From positions 62,001 to 126,000 of the forward strand of contig DASYYH010000023.1 of NCBI GenBank assembly GCA_035934015.1: a DNA stretch of 64,000 nt. Reading direction: 5' to 3'. The notes below the pieces were generated by a model, which had not been told where the DNA came from, did no database searches, and worked only from the letters and a program-made list of their open reading frames with translations. Numbering within the stretch: the first letter of the stretch is position 1; each line of letters opens with the position of its first letter. Shown here piece by piece: positions 9,271 through 16,856 of the stretch. Position numbers and translations under genes: made by a program. The stretch comes from Candidatus Acidiferrales bacterium. Lineage in GTDB: Bacteria; Acidobacteriota; Terriglobia; Acidiferrales; UBA7541.

Positions 9271-10568
9271 GGTCGAGAATTATCTGCTGCAGCGGCCCGA
9301 GGAACCAAGGTTACGTCGTCGATCCAGACTGTGCCGCCGAGCTTGTTATCGAAACGCTTGCTGGGGAATCGCCGCAAGCGAATCCAGAGAAATTTTGTGT
9401 CGGGACCGGTCAAGATGTTCGCTTGTACGGGGGTCCAGGGATTTGTGCCCGTCAAACTTGGAGTTAGAACGTTCACTTCCTTGTGTTGTTGATCGAGGAT
9501 TTCGAAGCCGATTCCGCTCTCCGTGGAAATGGCCTCAGTGCGCAGGAAGGCTTGAAACACATAGGGCGAGCTGGGCTGAACAGGAACAAATTCCTGAACA
9601 TTATAGAAATCCAGATTCATGCCCCCACTGAAGTCCACACGAAGGGAGTGCGTGCCGGAATGAGCCGTTCCGGCATCCACGCTGATGTACGCTCCCGGCG
9701 TTTGTTGAATGCGCCAGCCGAGCCCGCCATCGGCAATCGGAGACTCAAAGCCGCCATTCCATACGAGCGAACCGTCTTCTGGAGGTGTGGAGTCCCAACC
9801 GGCTGCGGAAAGAACCTGGCGCCAAACACGGCGAATATCGGCGGTGTCTCCTTGAGCGATCAGAGAGTCGAGAAAAGGGAAGGATCGCTTCAGGTCCAAA
9901 GGATGCTGGCGCGGAAGAGCAATGATACGGTCCCATGCAATCATGGCCGCGCTAGTGTCTCGATTTGCGGAAAAGAAATCCAGCGCCTGAAAGAACGCCG
10001 CCGGATCGGGCGGGAGAATATCCGTGAGAATCACATTCGCATCGTGGTCAAAGGTCCACATCTGCGAAATGGCCAGGGGCGTCAATTTTGGATCGGTCGC
10101 GATGGCGGCGTGAATTTGGCGCAGCCCTTCCGTTGTTTGTCCTTGGCGCACAAGGAAGTTCCCGTATTTCCAGGCGACATCGGCGGAAATGGGGTAATCC
10201 CTCTGAGCGGCTTCGTACGCGGATGATGCCTCCGCCGCGTTTCCAATCGCCTCGTAAGCATTTGCGAGGTTCAGCCAATTGTCGGCGGAACGCGGGTCAT
10301 CCGCCACGGCTTTGCGATAGTAAGAAACGGCGAGACTCGGATTGGGCGCATCGAAATTCCACTGCACGGCCTGGCCCAGACGATCCCAGGCTTCGGCGTC
10401 ACCGGGCAAGAGGTTTGCGCCACGAAGCTGTTCGGAAACATCGTTCGAACATCCCCAATACCACGCCAGGCAAAGCTTCCCGGCTTGAAAGATCGTCGCC
10501 AGAGAAAATAGGCCGGCCAGACAAAGGATCGCCAAACGCGATCGTAAACCTGCGGATAAAGAAGTCAC
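9267..10568 (-). CDS. TPR protein with C-terminal carbohydrate-binding-like jelly roll
   Basis: A 433-residue protein with an N-terminal membrane anchor or signal (residues 10-33). TPR-like helices cover about 60-180 (WLNLANAYEAIGNAAEASSAYEAA is a typical repeat). The C-terminal domain (about 270-425) begins LVWNGGFESP and ends GTVWIDDVTL, a pattern common in carbohydrate-binding jelly rolls. It probably acts in the envelope as a scaffold or glycan-binding partner for polysaccharide assembly. It overlaps the ligase gene by 4 nt and follows the lasso kinase gene by 46 nt, physically linking the lasso cassette to the polysaccharide genes. Confidence 0.7.
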   Translation of the reverse strand: MTSLSAGLRSRLAILCLAGLFSLATIFQAGKLCLAWYWGCSNDVSEQLRGANLLPGDAEAWDRLGQAVQWNFDAPNPSLAVSYYRKAVADDPRSADNWLNLANAYEAIGNAAEASSAYEAAQRDYPISADVAWKYGNFLVRQGQTTEGLRQIHAAIATDPKLTPLAISQMWTFDHDANVILTDILPPDPAAFFQALDFFSANRDTSAAMIAWDRIIALPRQHPLDLKRSFPFLDSLIAQGDTADIRRVWRQVLSAAGWDSTPPEDGSLVWNGGFESPIADGGLGWRIQQTPGAYISVDAGTAHSGTHSLRVDFSGGMNLDFYNVQEFVPVQPSSPYVFQAFLRTEAISTESGIGFEILDQQHKEVNVLTPSLTGTNPWTPVQANILTGPDTKFLWIRLRRFPSKRFDNKLGGTVWIDDVTLVPRAAAADNSRP

Positions 10569-10614
10569 GGCAACGTAATCTGCTACGAAGCTCTCCGATG
10601 GCGCAAGGATAAAA

Positions 10615-11655
10615 TCAGCGGGGCGAAGTGGTTGCGACGAAATCCTCGGTCACGGCCTGATAGAGGCGAGGCAACAGCGATGGGTTCTCCGCTGGAATCA
10701 GGCGGCGAACCGGCAGTGCGGCTACGAGGCGCCCCAGAAAACGGAATTCCTGTGCGCGCATGTTTGCATCGAGAAGTTTATTGCCGTACGTATTGGCGAC
10801 GAGCGCGACGAGAGCGTCCTGCGGACTGAGTGGTTCGATTCTCGGCGCATCCGCCGCGGAGGATCGTTGGGCAAGCAGATAAATGGCGCGCAGCGGCAGA
10901 GCTTCGCGCTGAAATGCGGAATCGCGGCCGTCCAGGCGAATTTGACGCTTGTCCGCATCGCGCGGAACAGCCCCGGCAGCGCCGACGGGGCCGTGAAGCA
11001 TCGCGACCGATTCTGGCCAGAGATTGAGGTAGGGATAAGCTGGGGAAACAATGAATTCGCCGGCGCGCTCGGACAGCGCAACAATGTCGTCAGTCAAAAT
11101 GGCGTGGCCTTTTTGCGCGAACAGAGCCGCCGTCGTGGATTTGCCAGCGCCCTCACAACCGACAAAAGCAATCGCCGAATCGCCGATTCTGGCCGCGCTT
11201 GCGTGAAGGCACGACACGCCGCGAAGCCGCAGAACAATGCCGAGGACCGGACCTACGAAAAATAAAGCCGCCTCGTCAAACGAAATGGTCTTTGGACAAT
11301 GGATGGAGATGTTTCGGGCGGCGGCGTCCACGAGGAAACTAGGGCCGTCGCAATAGCGGATTCGATAGCTACCGTCTCGCTGCCTTTTCCAGATCTTCAG
11401 AGCGGGATTGCCGCTGGCATCCAGAATGTCCGTCACATACCAGAGAGACTCGTCTCCGGAATTGTCTTCATCCGCGAACGCATCTTCGACGAAGGAGTGC
11501 ACGAAAATATCCGCCGGGCGCATGGAATCCTGATTGCAGGGAACGAGACCGGGAATGCGGCGGTCGCACTCCAAACGGAGACCGTAAAGTTCATAGGAGA
11601 TTTGCTTGATCGAATTTATTCCGGAAGGACTGGGTTTGATAGGCTGCGAAGCCAC
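10615..11655 (-). CDS. HPr-kinase-like protein, probable lasso peptide kinase
   Basis: A 346-residue protein whose C-terminal half matches the HprK catalytic fold. It has a P-loop FVGCEGAGKSTTAA near residue 163 followed by ILTDDIVALSE, the HprK motif region with a metal-binding acidic pair. The N-terminal ~140 residues lack an obvious HPr-kinase N-domain. Kinases of this type occur in some lasso clusters (for example that of paeninodin), where they phosphorylate the C-terminal serine of the precursor. The ATG lies only 6 nt after the precursor stop, so the two are tightly coupled. The substrate is uncertain because the predicted core has no serine (see findings). Confidence 0.75.
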   Translation of the reverse strand: MASQPIKPSPSGINSIKQISYELYGLRLECDRRIPGLVPCNQDSMRPADIFVHSFVEDAFADEDNSGDESLWYVTDILDASGNPALKIWKRQRDGSYRIRYCDGPSFLVDAAARNISIHCPKTISFDEAALFFVGPVLGIVLRLRGVSCLHASAARIGDSAIAFVGCEGAGKSTTAALFAQKGHAILTDDIVALSERAGEFIVSPAYPYLNLWPESVAMLHGPVGAAGAVPRDADKRQIRLDGRDSAFQREALPLRAIYLLAQRSSAADAPRIEPLSPQDALVALVANTYGNKLLDANMRAQEFRFLGRLVAALPVRRLIPAENPSLLPRLYQAVTEDFVATTSPR

Positions 11656-11661
11656 GCGGCC

Positions 11662-11811
11662 TCACACACGAGTGCGGATCTTACGGAAAGCGCCGCCATC
11701 TTTCTGGCCGTGGTGGCCAACCGCGCGCGTCAGATCGCGAACAGTGCCATAAACTTTCAAGGCTGGGGAAGCGTACTTTTTCTTCGCCGCTTTATCTTTC
11801 TTTTTCCGCAT
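11662..11811 (-). CDS. Lasso peptide precursor (A protein)
   Basis: A 49-residue basic peptide starting at ATG 11811. The leader (residues 1-29) contains Tyr13, Pro16, Leu18, Gly22 and Thr28. These spell the canonical lasso motif YxxPxLxxxGxxxxxTx with exact spacing (Y-17, P-14, L-12, G-8, T-2). Cleavage after Arg29 gives the core AVGHHGQKDGGAFRKIRTRV. Ala1 could close a nine-residue macrolactam on Asp9, the only acidic residue. The C, B2 and B1 genes lie upstream and a kinase gene follows 6 nt downstream. In-frame GTG codons at 11817 and 11826 are alternative starts that do not alter the motif. Mature structure is inferred. Confidence 0.9.
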   Translation of the reverse strand: MRKKKDKAAKKKYASPALKVYGTVRDLTRAVGHHGQKDGGAFRKIRTRV

Positions 11812-11830
11812 ACCCACGATTCTCACGCGA

Positions 11831-11858
11831 ATCTTATACCGAATCGCTTTTTTAGCAA
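11831..11858 (-). promoter_or_regulatory. Candidate sigma-70 promoter before lasso precursor
   Basis: On the minus strand, TTGCTA (11858-11853) and TAAGAT (11836-11831) are separated by 16 nt. They lie in the 176-nt gap between the cyclase gene and the precursor gene. A promoter here would start transcription about 12-15 nt before the precursor ATG. It would let the peptide be made in excess over the modification enzymes. The match is moderate and untested. Confidence 0.3.
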
Positions 11859-11987
11859 ACGAAAGAAGCTGTAATTCTATGGATTGGCGGCCGTTTATTC
11901 CCCGAACGTATCAACGGCATCAAGAATCTACTCTGAAAATTGGGATTCACACCGCGTGCACACTTCGCTCTCGTCGGGAGACCGCTC

Positions 11988-13856
11988 TCAGGAGTAATGC
12001 AGGGCCGTCATGTGCGCTTCCCGGTTCAGACGTTTCACTGACTGGAGCCAATGACTCAAGCTCAAGATGCGAAGCTTCAAATGGATCAGCTCCGGATCAT
12101 CGCTTGCGCGCAGCGCCGGAATTTCGTCAACAGAGACGTACTGGCGCAGCTCCTCTGTGAGTTTTGAAGTCTGTGGCTCTGGCCCGCGCCCGTGTTGCAG
12201 TGCCACGACCGCCGGATCGTTGCGCAAGGGAGTTTTCGGGCGCTTGCGAATTGCTTCCGGCAGGAGGCCGCGCATCGCGCGTCGCAGAAGGTACTTTCGG
12301 AATGACCATGGCATCACCGGTATCGCGAGCAGAAAGTTTACGAGCCGGAGGTCCAGAAACGGATAGCGCACTTCCACTGGCTGGCGCGTCGTTCCCGCGT
12401 CGAAATATTCGAACATGTTTTCCCATTGCGGCAAGAAAAGCGAGGCATAGGCGCGCGGATGAACCGGGTGGGCATTCTCGCGGGAATTCGAGAAGCCATT
12501 CTCCTGGCGATCCACCAGATCCAGCCGCGCCGCCAGATCAGGATGAATCCAGCGAGAAAGGTCGATATTTTCGCGTCTTTTTGAAAACGCGGCGCGGAAT
12601 CTTCGCAGAGGCCCGCGCATGCCATCGGGCGCAACCCATCGCTGAAGAACATGCTCCGATAAATCGAATGCTGCCTGGACCAATTTTCTTTCCTTCCAGA
12701 GACCGCGAAAATGCGCTCCCATTTCGAACGCGAGCAAGTTGTCGCAACCTTCGCCGTAGAGCGCAACATTTACGTTTTGTGCGATCATTCCCATCGAATC
12801 CAGCCATGCAGCGGCAAATGGGTCATCAAGGGGCTCGGGAAACCGCAAGCCTTCTTCCTCCCAGCCATCAAATAATCTCCGGCGATCCACGGTCCACGTA
12901 TGGGTGGGAATCTGCAGAGCCGCCGCCGCGGCGCGAGCGGCGGGCGCATCCGAATCAGGGATACTTTCAAATGTCGCCGTGAAGGCGGAGAGCTGCAGCG
13001 ACGGATATTTTTCCCGCTGCAGCTTGCGTGCCAGCGCAGCAATCGCCGAGGAATCGAGGCCGCCGCTCAAAAAAATTCCCATTTTTTTTGTTGTGAGCCG
13101 GTCCTCAATCGCCAAACTTAAAAGCTCGCGAAAGTTCTCGATGTATTCCTCGCGGCGGTTGTAGCGAATCGCGCCATTCGCCGGGGGACGCCAGTATTCG
13201 CGCAAACGCAAGCCATCGCGAGACCAGCACAGCACATGCGCGCGCGGCAGGCGGCGAATCTCGAGGAACGATGTCGACGCGGCGTCGCGGTTCAGGCCGA
13301 ACAACAGGAAGTCCACGATGGCTGCGTCATTCAATTCGCTTGACACGGCCGGATGCAGGCGAATGCAATTGAGCGTGTTACTGAAAACCAGGCAGCCAGG
13401 CAGCTCGGCGTAATAAAAGGGCTTGATGCCGAAGTGATCTCGCGCGCAAAAAAGCCGCCGTTGCCCGGCATCCCAAATCGCAAACGCAAAATCGCCGAGC
13501 AGACGCTCGACACAGGCTTCGCCCCAGGCCGCGTACGCATGGAGGATTAATTCTGAATTGCCAGAGGAAGAATCGGCCGCGCAGCCACACGACCGAAGAT
13601 CTGAGATCAATTCGCGGCGTGCGTCGATGCGTGCGTCAGCGACAATCCACGTTTTTCCGTCGAGGGTAGCCGGCTGGCGTTCCTGCTTTGCTTCGCTTGT
13701 TGTGCGTAAGAGCGCGCAGCCGAATCCCACGGAGGCGCCGGTCCACATGGTCTGTGCATCTGGCCCGCGAAACGAAAGAAAGCGCGTCATTCGCTCGAGC
13801 AGTGCCGAATCGACCTGCGCTCCGTCGCAGATGGAGATGCCACAAATCCCACTCAT
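11988..13856 (-). CDS. Lasso peptide macrolactam synthetase (C protein, asparagine synthetase-like)
   Basis: A 622-residue AsnB homologue with an N-terminal Ntn glutaminase-like domain (about 1-205) and a C-terminal synthetase domain with the ATP pyrophosphatase loop SGGLDSSAIAAL near residue 270. In lasso biosynthesis this enzyme adenylates the ring-forming Asp/Glu side chain and closes the macrolactam on the new N-terminus. The start reads MSGICGI, so Ser replaces the catalytic Cys directly after Met. Ammonia release from glutamine is therefore unlikely, as expected for a cyclase using the peptide amine. It starts 10 nt after the B2 gene. Ordinary asparagine synthetase is much less likely given neighbours. 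Confidence 0.9.
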   Translation of the reverse strand: MSGICGISICDGAQVDSALLERMTRFLSFRGPDAQTMWTGASVGFGCALLRTTSEAKQERQPATLDGKTWIVADARIDARRELISDLRSCGCAADSSSGNSELILHAYAAWGEACVERLLGDFAFAIWDAGQRRLFCARDHFGIKPFYYAELPGCLVFSNTLNCIRLHPAVSSELNDAAIVDFLLFGLNRDAASTSFLEIRRLPRAHVLCWSRDGLRLREYWRPPANGAIRYNRREEYIENFRELLSLAIEDRLTTKKMGIFLSGGLDSSAIAALARKLQREKYPSLQLSAFTATFESIPDSDAPAARAAAAALQIPTHTWTVDRRRLFDGWEEEGLRFPEPLDDPFAAAWLDSMGMIAQNVNVALYGEGCDNLLAFEMGAHFRGLWKERKLVQAAFDLSEHVLQRWVAPDGMRGPLRRFRAAFSKRRENIDLSRWIHPDLAARLDLVDRQENGFSNSRENAHPVHPRAYASLFLPQWENMFEYFDAGTTRQPVEVRYPFLDLRLVNFLLAIPVMPWSFRKYLLRRAMRGLLPEAIRKRPKTPLRNDPAVVALQHGRGPEPQTSKLTEELRQYVSVDEIPALRASDDPELIHLKLRILSLSHWLQSVKRLNREAHMTALHYS

Positions 13857-13866
13857 GTTTTCTCAC

Positions 13867-14334
13867 TCATTTGCCTTCGAGCATTTCGCGAGTTACCGGG
13901 GCGTCGAAGCGAGCGTAGTGGTCGACGACGTCTTCAGCGTCATTCACCGCCACACCCACAACTTCCACCCACGCGTGCGCCTCGAACGCATCGCCCGCCT
14001 TCTTTCCGCCGACGTGCAGCTCGGCGGCGATTCCTCGGCGATGCAGCAGCCAGCAGAGCGCCAGCGAGCGGGAAAGACAATTTCCTCTCGCGATGCCGTA
14101 GCGAGAAGCGGCTTGGATCATCCGCGCAGAGTTGCGGGCCTCTTGCAAGCAGTACGAGTCGTCCGTCGCGCGTTTATGTTCCGCTTGGCGGTAACGGGTG
14201 AGCGATCTTTGCACGTTCTGAAAATCGCGAATGCGCAGAACGGCGCTGGCCAAAGGAAGCAAGTAAAGAGCGCGGAAAAAGTCGCGTCGTTGCCGGTTGG
14301 AGAGTGTTCGGAACCTGCGCCACGCGCCCATCAT
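13867..14334 (-). CDS. Lasso peptide leader peptidase (B2, transglutaminase-like)
   Basis: A 155-residue protein of the lasso B2 family (transglutaminase-like superfamily), which cleaves the leader peptide by cysteine-protease chemistry. Catalytic candidates are visible: Cys in RGNCLSRSLALCWLLHRRG near residue 93, His in FEAHAWVEV near residue 125, and Asp in the following NDAEDV segment. The length is normal for a stand-alone B2. It begins 27 nt after the B1 gene and ends 10 nt before the cyclase gene, the compact B1-B2-C arrangement seen in split-B lasso clusters. Confidence 0.9.
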   Translation of the reverse strand: MMGAWRRFRTLSNRQRRDFFRALYLLPLASAVLRIRDFQNVQRSLTRYRQAEHKRATDDSYCLQEARNSARMIQAASRYGIARGNCLSRSLALCWLLHRRGIAAELHVGGKKAGDAFEAHAWVEVVGVAVNDAEDVVDHYARFDAPVTREMLEGK

Positions 14335-14361
14335 GCGATTTTTCCTGCTGCATGCAATTCT

Positions 14362-14697
14362 TCAGCGCCCGAGAATGCTCGAGCGCCTCCCGGCAAAAAA
14401 TCGGCGGGATTCGCCGGCGAATTCAACCAATCCTTCGCTCATCAATTGCTGCATCAAATTCAAGATATCGTCTTCGGCTTGCTTTGCGCTCACATCGTAT
14501 TCGCTTGCGATAGCGTCGCGAAGCTCGCTGACGCTCCGCGGCCGTTGCAAAAGGCGCCAAATCGCGGCGCCAACAGGATTCAGGCCGTAGTAGACGCTAT
14601 TTTTCATCCCGAGAATCGCGGCTTCGTCGCCCAGGTCGCACGACACCTGTTCCTTCGTCGCCACAATCACCGCGTCTGGTGTAAGAGCGTTCCTCAT
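14362..14697 (-). CDS. Lasso peptide RRE/PqqD-like leader-binding protein (B1)
   Basis: A 111-residue PqqD-like protein forming a RiPP recognition element. Such domains bind the leader through an edge beta strand, in lasso systems via the conserved Tyr, Pro and Leu of the precursor, and deliver it to B2. Family features include the NSVYYGLNPVGAAIWRLL segment near residues 33-50 and the helical half with SVSELRDAIASEYDV. It lies immediately upstream of B2. The C-terminal tail (about 95-111) is arginine-rich. It is the first lasso gene in the direction of transcription and follows the GT2 gene by 54 nt. Confidence 0.88.
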   Translation of the reverse strand: MRNALTPDAVIVATKEQVSCDLGDEAAILGMKNSVYYGLNPVGAAIWRLLQRPRSVSELRDAIASEYDVSAKQAEDDILNLMQQLMSEGLVEFAGESRRFFAGRRSSILGR

Positions 14698-14751
14698 GGA
14701 GTGCCTCTTGGCTTCGGCTTGTGAATGTGTTTCGCCGCGATTCGGATGCTA

Positions 14752-15606
14752 TCAGTCGAAGAACCGGTAACGCAAGATCGCCAACAGCGTGACGACGCCG
14801 TCGCGCCAGGTGATTTTTTTTCCTTCTTCATAGGAGCGGCCAGCATAGGAAATCGGCACCTCGTAGACGCGCCAGCGGCCTCTGGCCACTCGCGCGGTCA
14901 CTTCAGGCTCGAATCCGAAGCGATTCGAGCGCAAATGCATACTCTGAATCACTTCCTTGCGGAAAACTTTGTAACAGGTCTCCATGTCGCTGATTTTGAG
15001 GTTTGTCAGAATGTCGGAAAGCAGCGTCAGAAATTTATTTCCAACGTAATGCCAGAAAAAATGGACGCGCTGAGGGCCGCCGAGAAATCGCGAGCCGTAA
15101 ACAACGTCGGCGCGGCCGTCGAGAATCGGTTCAAGCAGCTTCGGATAATCGCGCGGGTCGTATTCGAGATCGGCATCCTGCACGAGGAGAATATCGCCGG
15201 TAGCTTCCGCAAATCCGCGGCGCAGAGCAGCGCCCTTACCTTGATTCTGTTCCTGAAAGAAAAATCGGAATTCGCCAAGCCGCAGCCGCGCCTTCCCCCC
15301 AAGAATCTCCGCTTGCGTTTCGCCCGCTTGCTGGCGGTGATGCATTTCTGCGAGCCATTCGCGTGTGCCATCGGTCGAGCAATCATCAACCACAAGAATT
15401 TCATGGGTGAGGCCGCCCGCTTGAACTCGGCGTAGAATTTCCTCGATGAAATTGCGTTCATTATATGCGGCGACGACGACGGAAAGCGTCATCGGTCGCG
15501 TCGGTGCAGTCCCTTGACCCTGTGGGAAAGCAGCGCCTTGCGTCCGCGATTGTTCCTGTGCCGCGTGAGAGAGAGGCATCGGGTTCCGAAAGATAAAGAT
15601 TATCAT
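14752..15606 (-). CDS. Glycosyltransferase family 2 (DPM1/polyprenyl-phosphate type)
   Basis: A GT-A fold enzyme. It has the nucleotide-binding SVVVAAYNE start, a [10 protein letters not shown] segment, and the DXD-like [19 protein letters not shown] motif shared with DPM1-like polyprenyl-phosphate sugar synthases, then GSRFLGG. It likely loads a sugar onto a lipid carrier or growing glycan at the inner-membrane face. The first 38 residues look non-conserved. The true start may be the internal ATG at 15492 (beginning MTLSVVV) or the one at 15579. It is the first gene of the minus-strand run and is divergent from the aminotransferase gene. Confidence 0.85.
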   Translation of the reverse strand: MIIFIFRNPMPLSHAAQEQSRTQGAAFPQGQGTAPTRPMTLSVVVAAYNERNFIEEILRRVQAGGLTHEILVVDDCSTDGTREWLAEMHHRQQAGETQAEILGGKARLRLGEFRFFFQEQNQGKGAALRRGFAEATGDILLVQDADLEYDPRDYPKLLEPILDGRADVVYGSRFLGGPQRVHFFWHYVGNKFLTLLSDILTNLKISDMETCYKVFRKEVIQSMHLRSNRFGFEPEVTARVARGRWRVYEVPISYAGRSYEEGKKITWRDGVVTLLAILRYRFFD

Positions 15607-15686
15607 GGGCTGCTGCGGTCACGAATAGAAAGCAGGGTTCTTCTCCGCGTTTGCATCGGTGGCGCGAGAAACAGTAAAGTGGAAGC

Positions 15687-16805
15687 GTGAAAACGATGAT
15701 GAAAGTTCCGTACTTCGATTTGAAGATGCAATATGCGTCTTTGCGCGAGGAGATTCTGGCGGCGCTCGACCGCGTTTGCGCGAATACGGGCTTTTGCCTC
15801 GGCGATGAAGTCGCAAAGTTCGAAGAAGAGTTTGCGGCTTATTGCGAAGCCAAACATTGCATCGCCGTGAATTCCGGGACGAGCGCGCTGCATCTGACGC
15901 TGCTGGCTGCGGGCGTTGGGCCGAATGACGAAGTCATCACCAGTCCCAACACCTTCATCGCCACGGCCGAAGCGATTGCATACACGGGCGCGAAGACGGT
16001 ATTTGTTGACATCGATCCAGCAACGGCAAATCTTGATCCGCTCTTGGTCGAACGCGCGATCACGCCGCGTACCAAGGCAATTCTGCCGATTCATTTGTAT
16101 GGCCGGCCGGCGGACATGGACGCGCTCAAGCAAATCGCGCAGCCGCGCAAGCTTGCGTTGATTGAAGACGCCTGCCAGGCGCATGGAGCGCGCTATCGCT
16201 CGCGCCGTGTCGGCGCGATTGGAGACTCCGGCGCGTTCAGTTTCTATCCTTCGAAAAATCTCGGCGCTTATGGCGAAGGAGGCGCTGTCGTCACGAACGA
16301 GGATCACATTGCGGAATATTGCCGCGCAGCAAGAAGCCACGGCGAGTCACGCCGCTATTTTCACGACTTCATCGGATATAACTACCGCATGGAGGGATTC
16401 CAGGGTGCGGTCCTGCGCGTGAAGTTGCGCCGCCTCGATGAGTGGTCCGCGCGGCGTGAATCGCTCGCGGAGCGATATCGCCGAAACCTCAGGGGGGCGC
16501 ACTTGGAATTACTGCGCGATGATCCGCGGGACGAAAGTGCGCATCATCTTTTTGTTGTGTACGTTGAGAATCGAGACGCAGTGAAGCGGCAACTGGAAGA
16601 CCATGGAATTGGCACGGCCATTCATTATCCGCGTCCGCTGCATCTCCAGAAAGCGCTCGCATCGCTCGGTTATTGCACTGGCGATTTCCCGCTCGCGGAG
16701 CGCGCCTGCGAGCGCGCTCTGGCTTTGCCCTTTTTCCCGGAGATGTCGGAAGAGCAAGTCGACTACGTGGCGGAGTCGCTCGCGGAGATTGTTGGCAAGC
16801 GATAG
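15687..16805 (+). CDS. DegT/DnrJ/EryC1/StrS sugar aminotransferase
   Basis: A 372-residue PLP enzyme that transaminates keto-sugar nucleotides. Visible signatures are NSGTSALHLTLLA near residue 58, the IEDACQAHGA aspartate segment that pairs with the PLP pyridine, and the Schiff-base lysine in FSFYPSKNLGAYGEGG near residue 190. The frame opens with GTG at 15687; ATG codons at 15696 and 15699 are equally good starts. It probably makes an amino sugar for the divergently transcribed polysaccharide locus, 80 nt away. Confidence 0.9.
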   Translation: MKTMMKVPYFDLKMQYASLREEILAALDRVCANTGFCLGDEVAKFEEEFAAYCEAKHCIAVNSGTSALHLTLLAAGVGPNDEVITSPNTFIATAEAIAYTGAKTVFVDIDPATANLDPLLVERAITPRTKAILPIHLYGRPADMDALKQIAQPRKLALIEDACQAHGARYRSRRVGAIGDSGAFSFYPSKNLGAYGEGGAVVTNEDHIAEYCRAARSHGESRRYFHDFIGYNYRMEGFQGAVLRVKLRRLDEWSARRESLAERYRRNLRGAHLELLRDDPRDESAHHLFVVYVENRDAVKRQLEDHGIGTAIHYPRPLHLQKALASLGYCTGDFPLAERACERALALPFFPEMSEEQVDYVAESLAEIVGKR

Positions 16806-16856
16806 CGAAACGTTGATTGTCGAGTGCCGCGCGCAAAACGCGTTCGGCGATCTCAC

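Noticed and set aside
11812-11987. A 22-codon minus-strand ORF (beginning MPLIRSGNK) as a second precursor
   Set aside because: It lacks the Tyr/Pro/Leu/Thr leader spacing and any Asp or Glu, so it cannot form a lasso ring.
10615-14697. Alternative reading as an HPr-rel-A/exosortase-type system with PqqD-like and HprK-like genes
   Set aside because: The transglutaminase-like B2, the AsnB-like C and an exact lasso leader motif fit lasso biosynthesis better, and no exosortase or PEP-CTERM genes are present.
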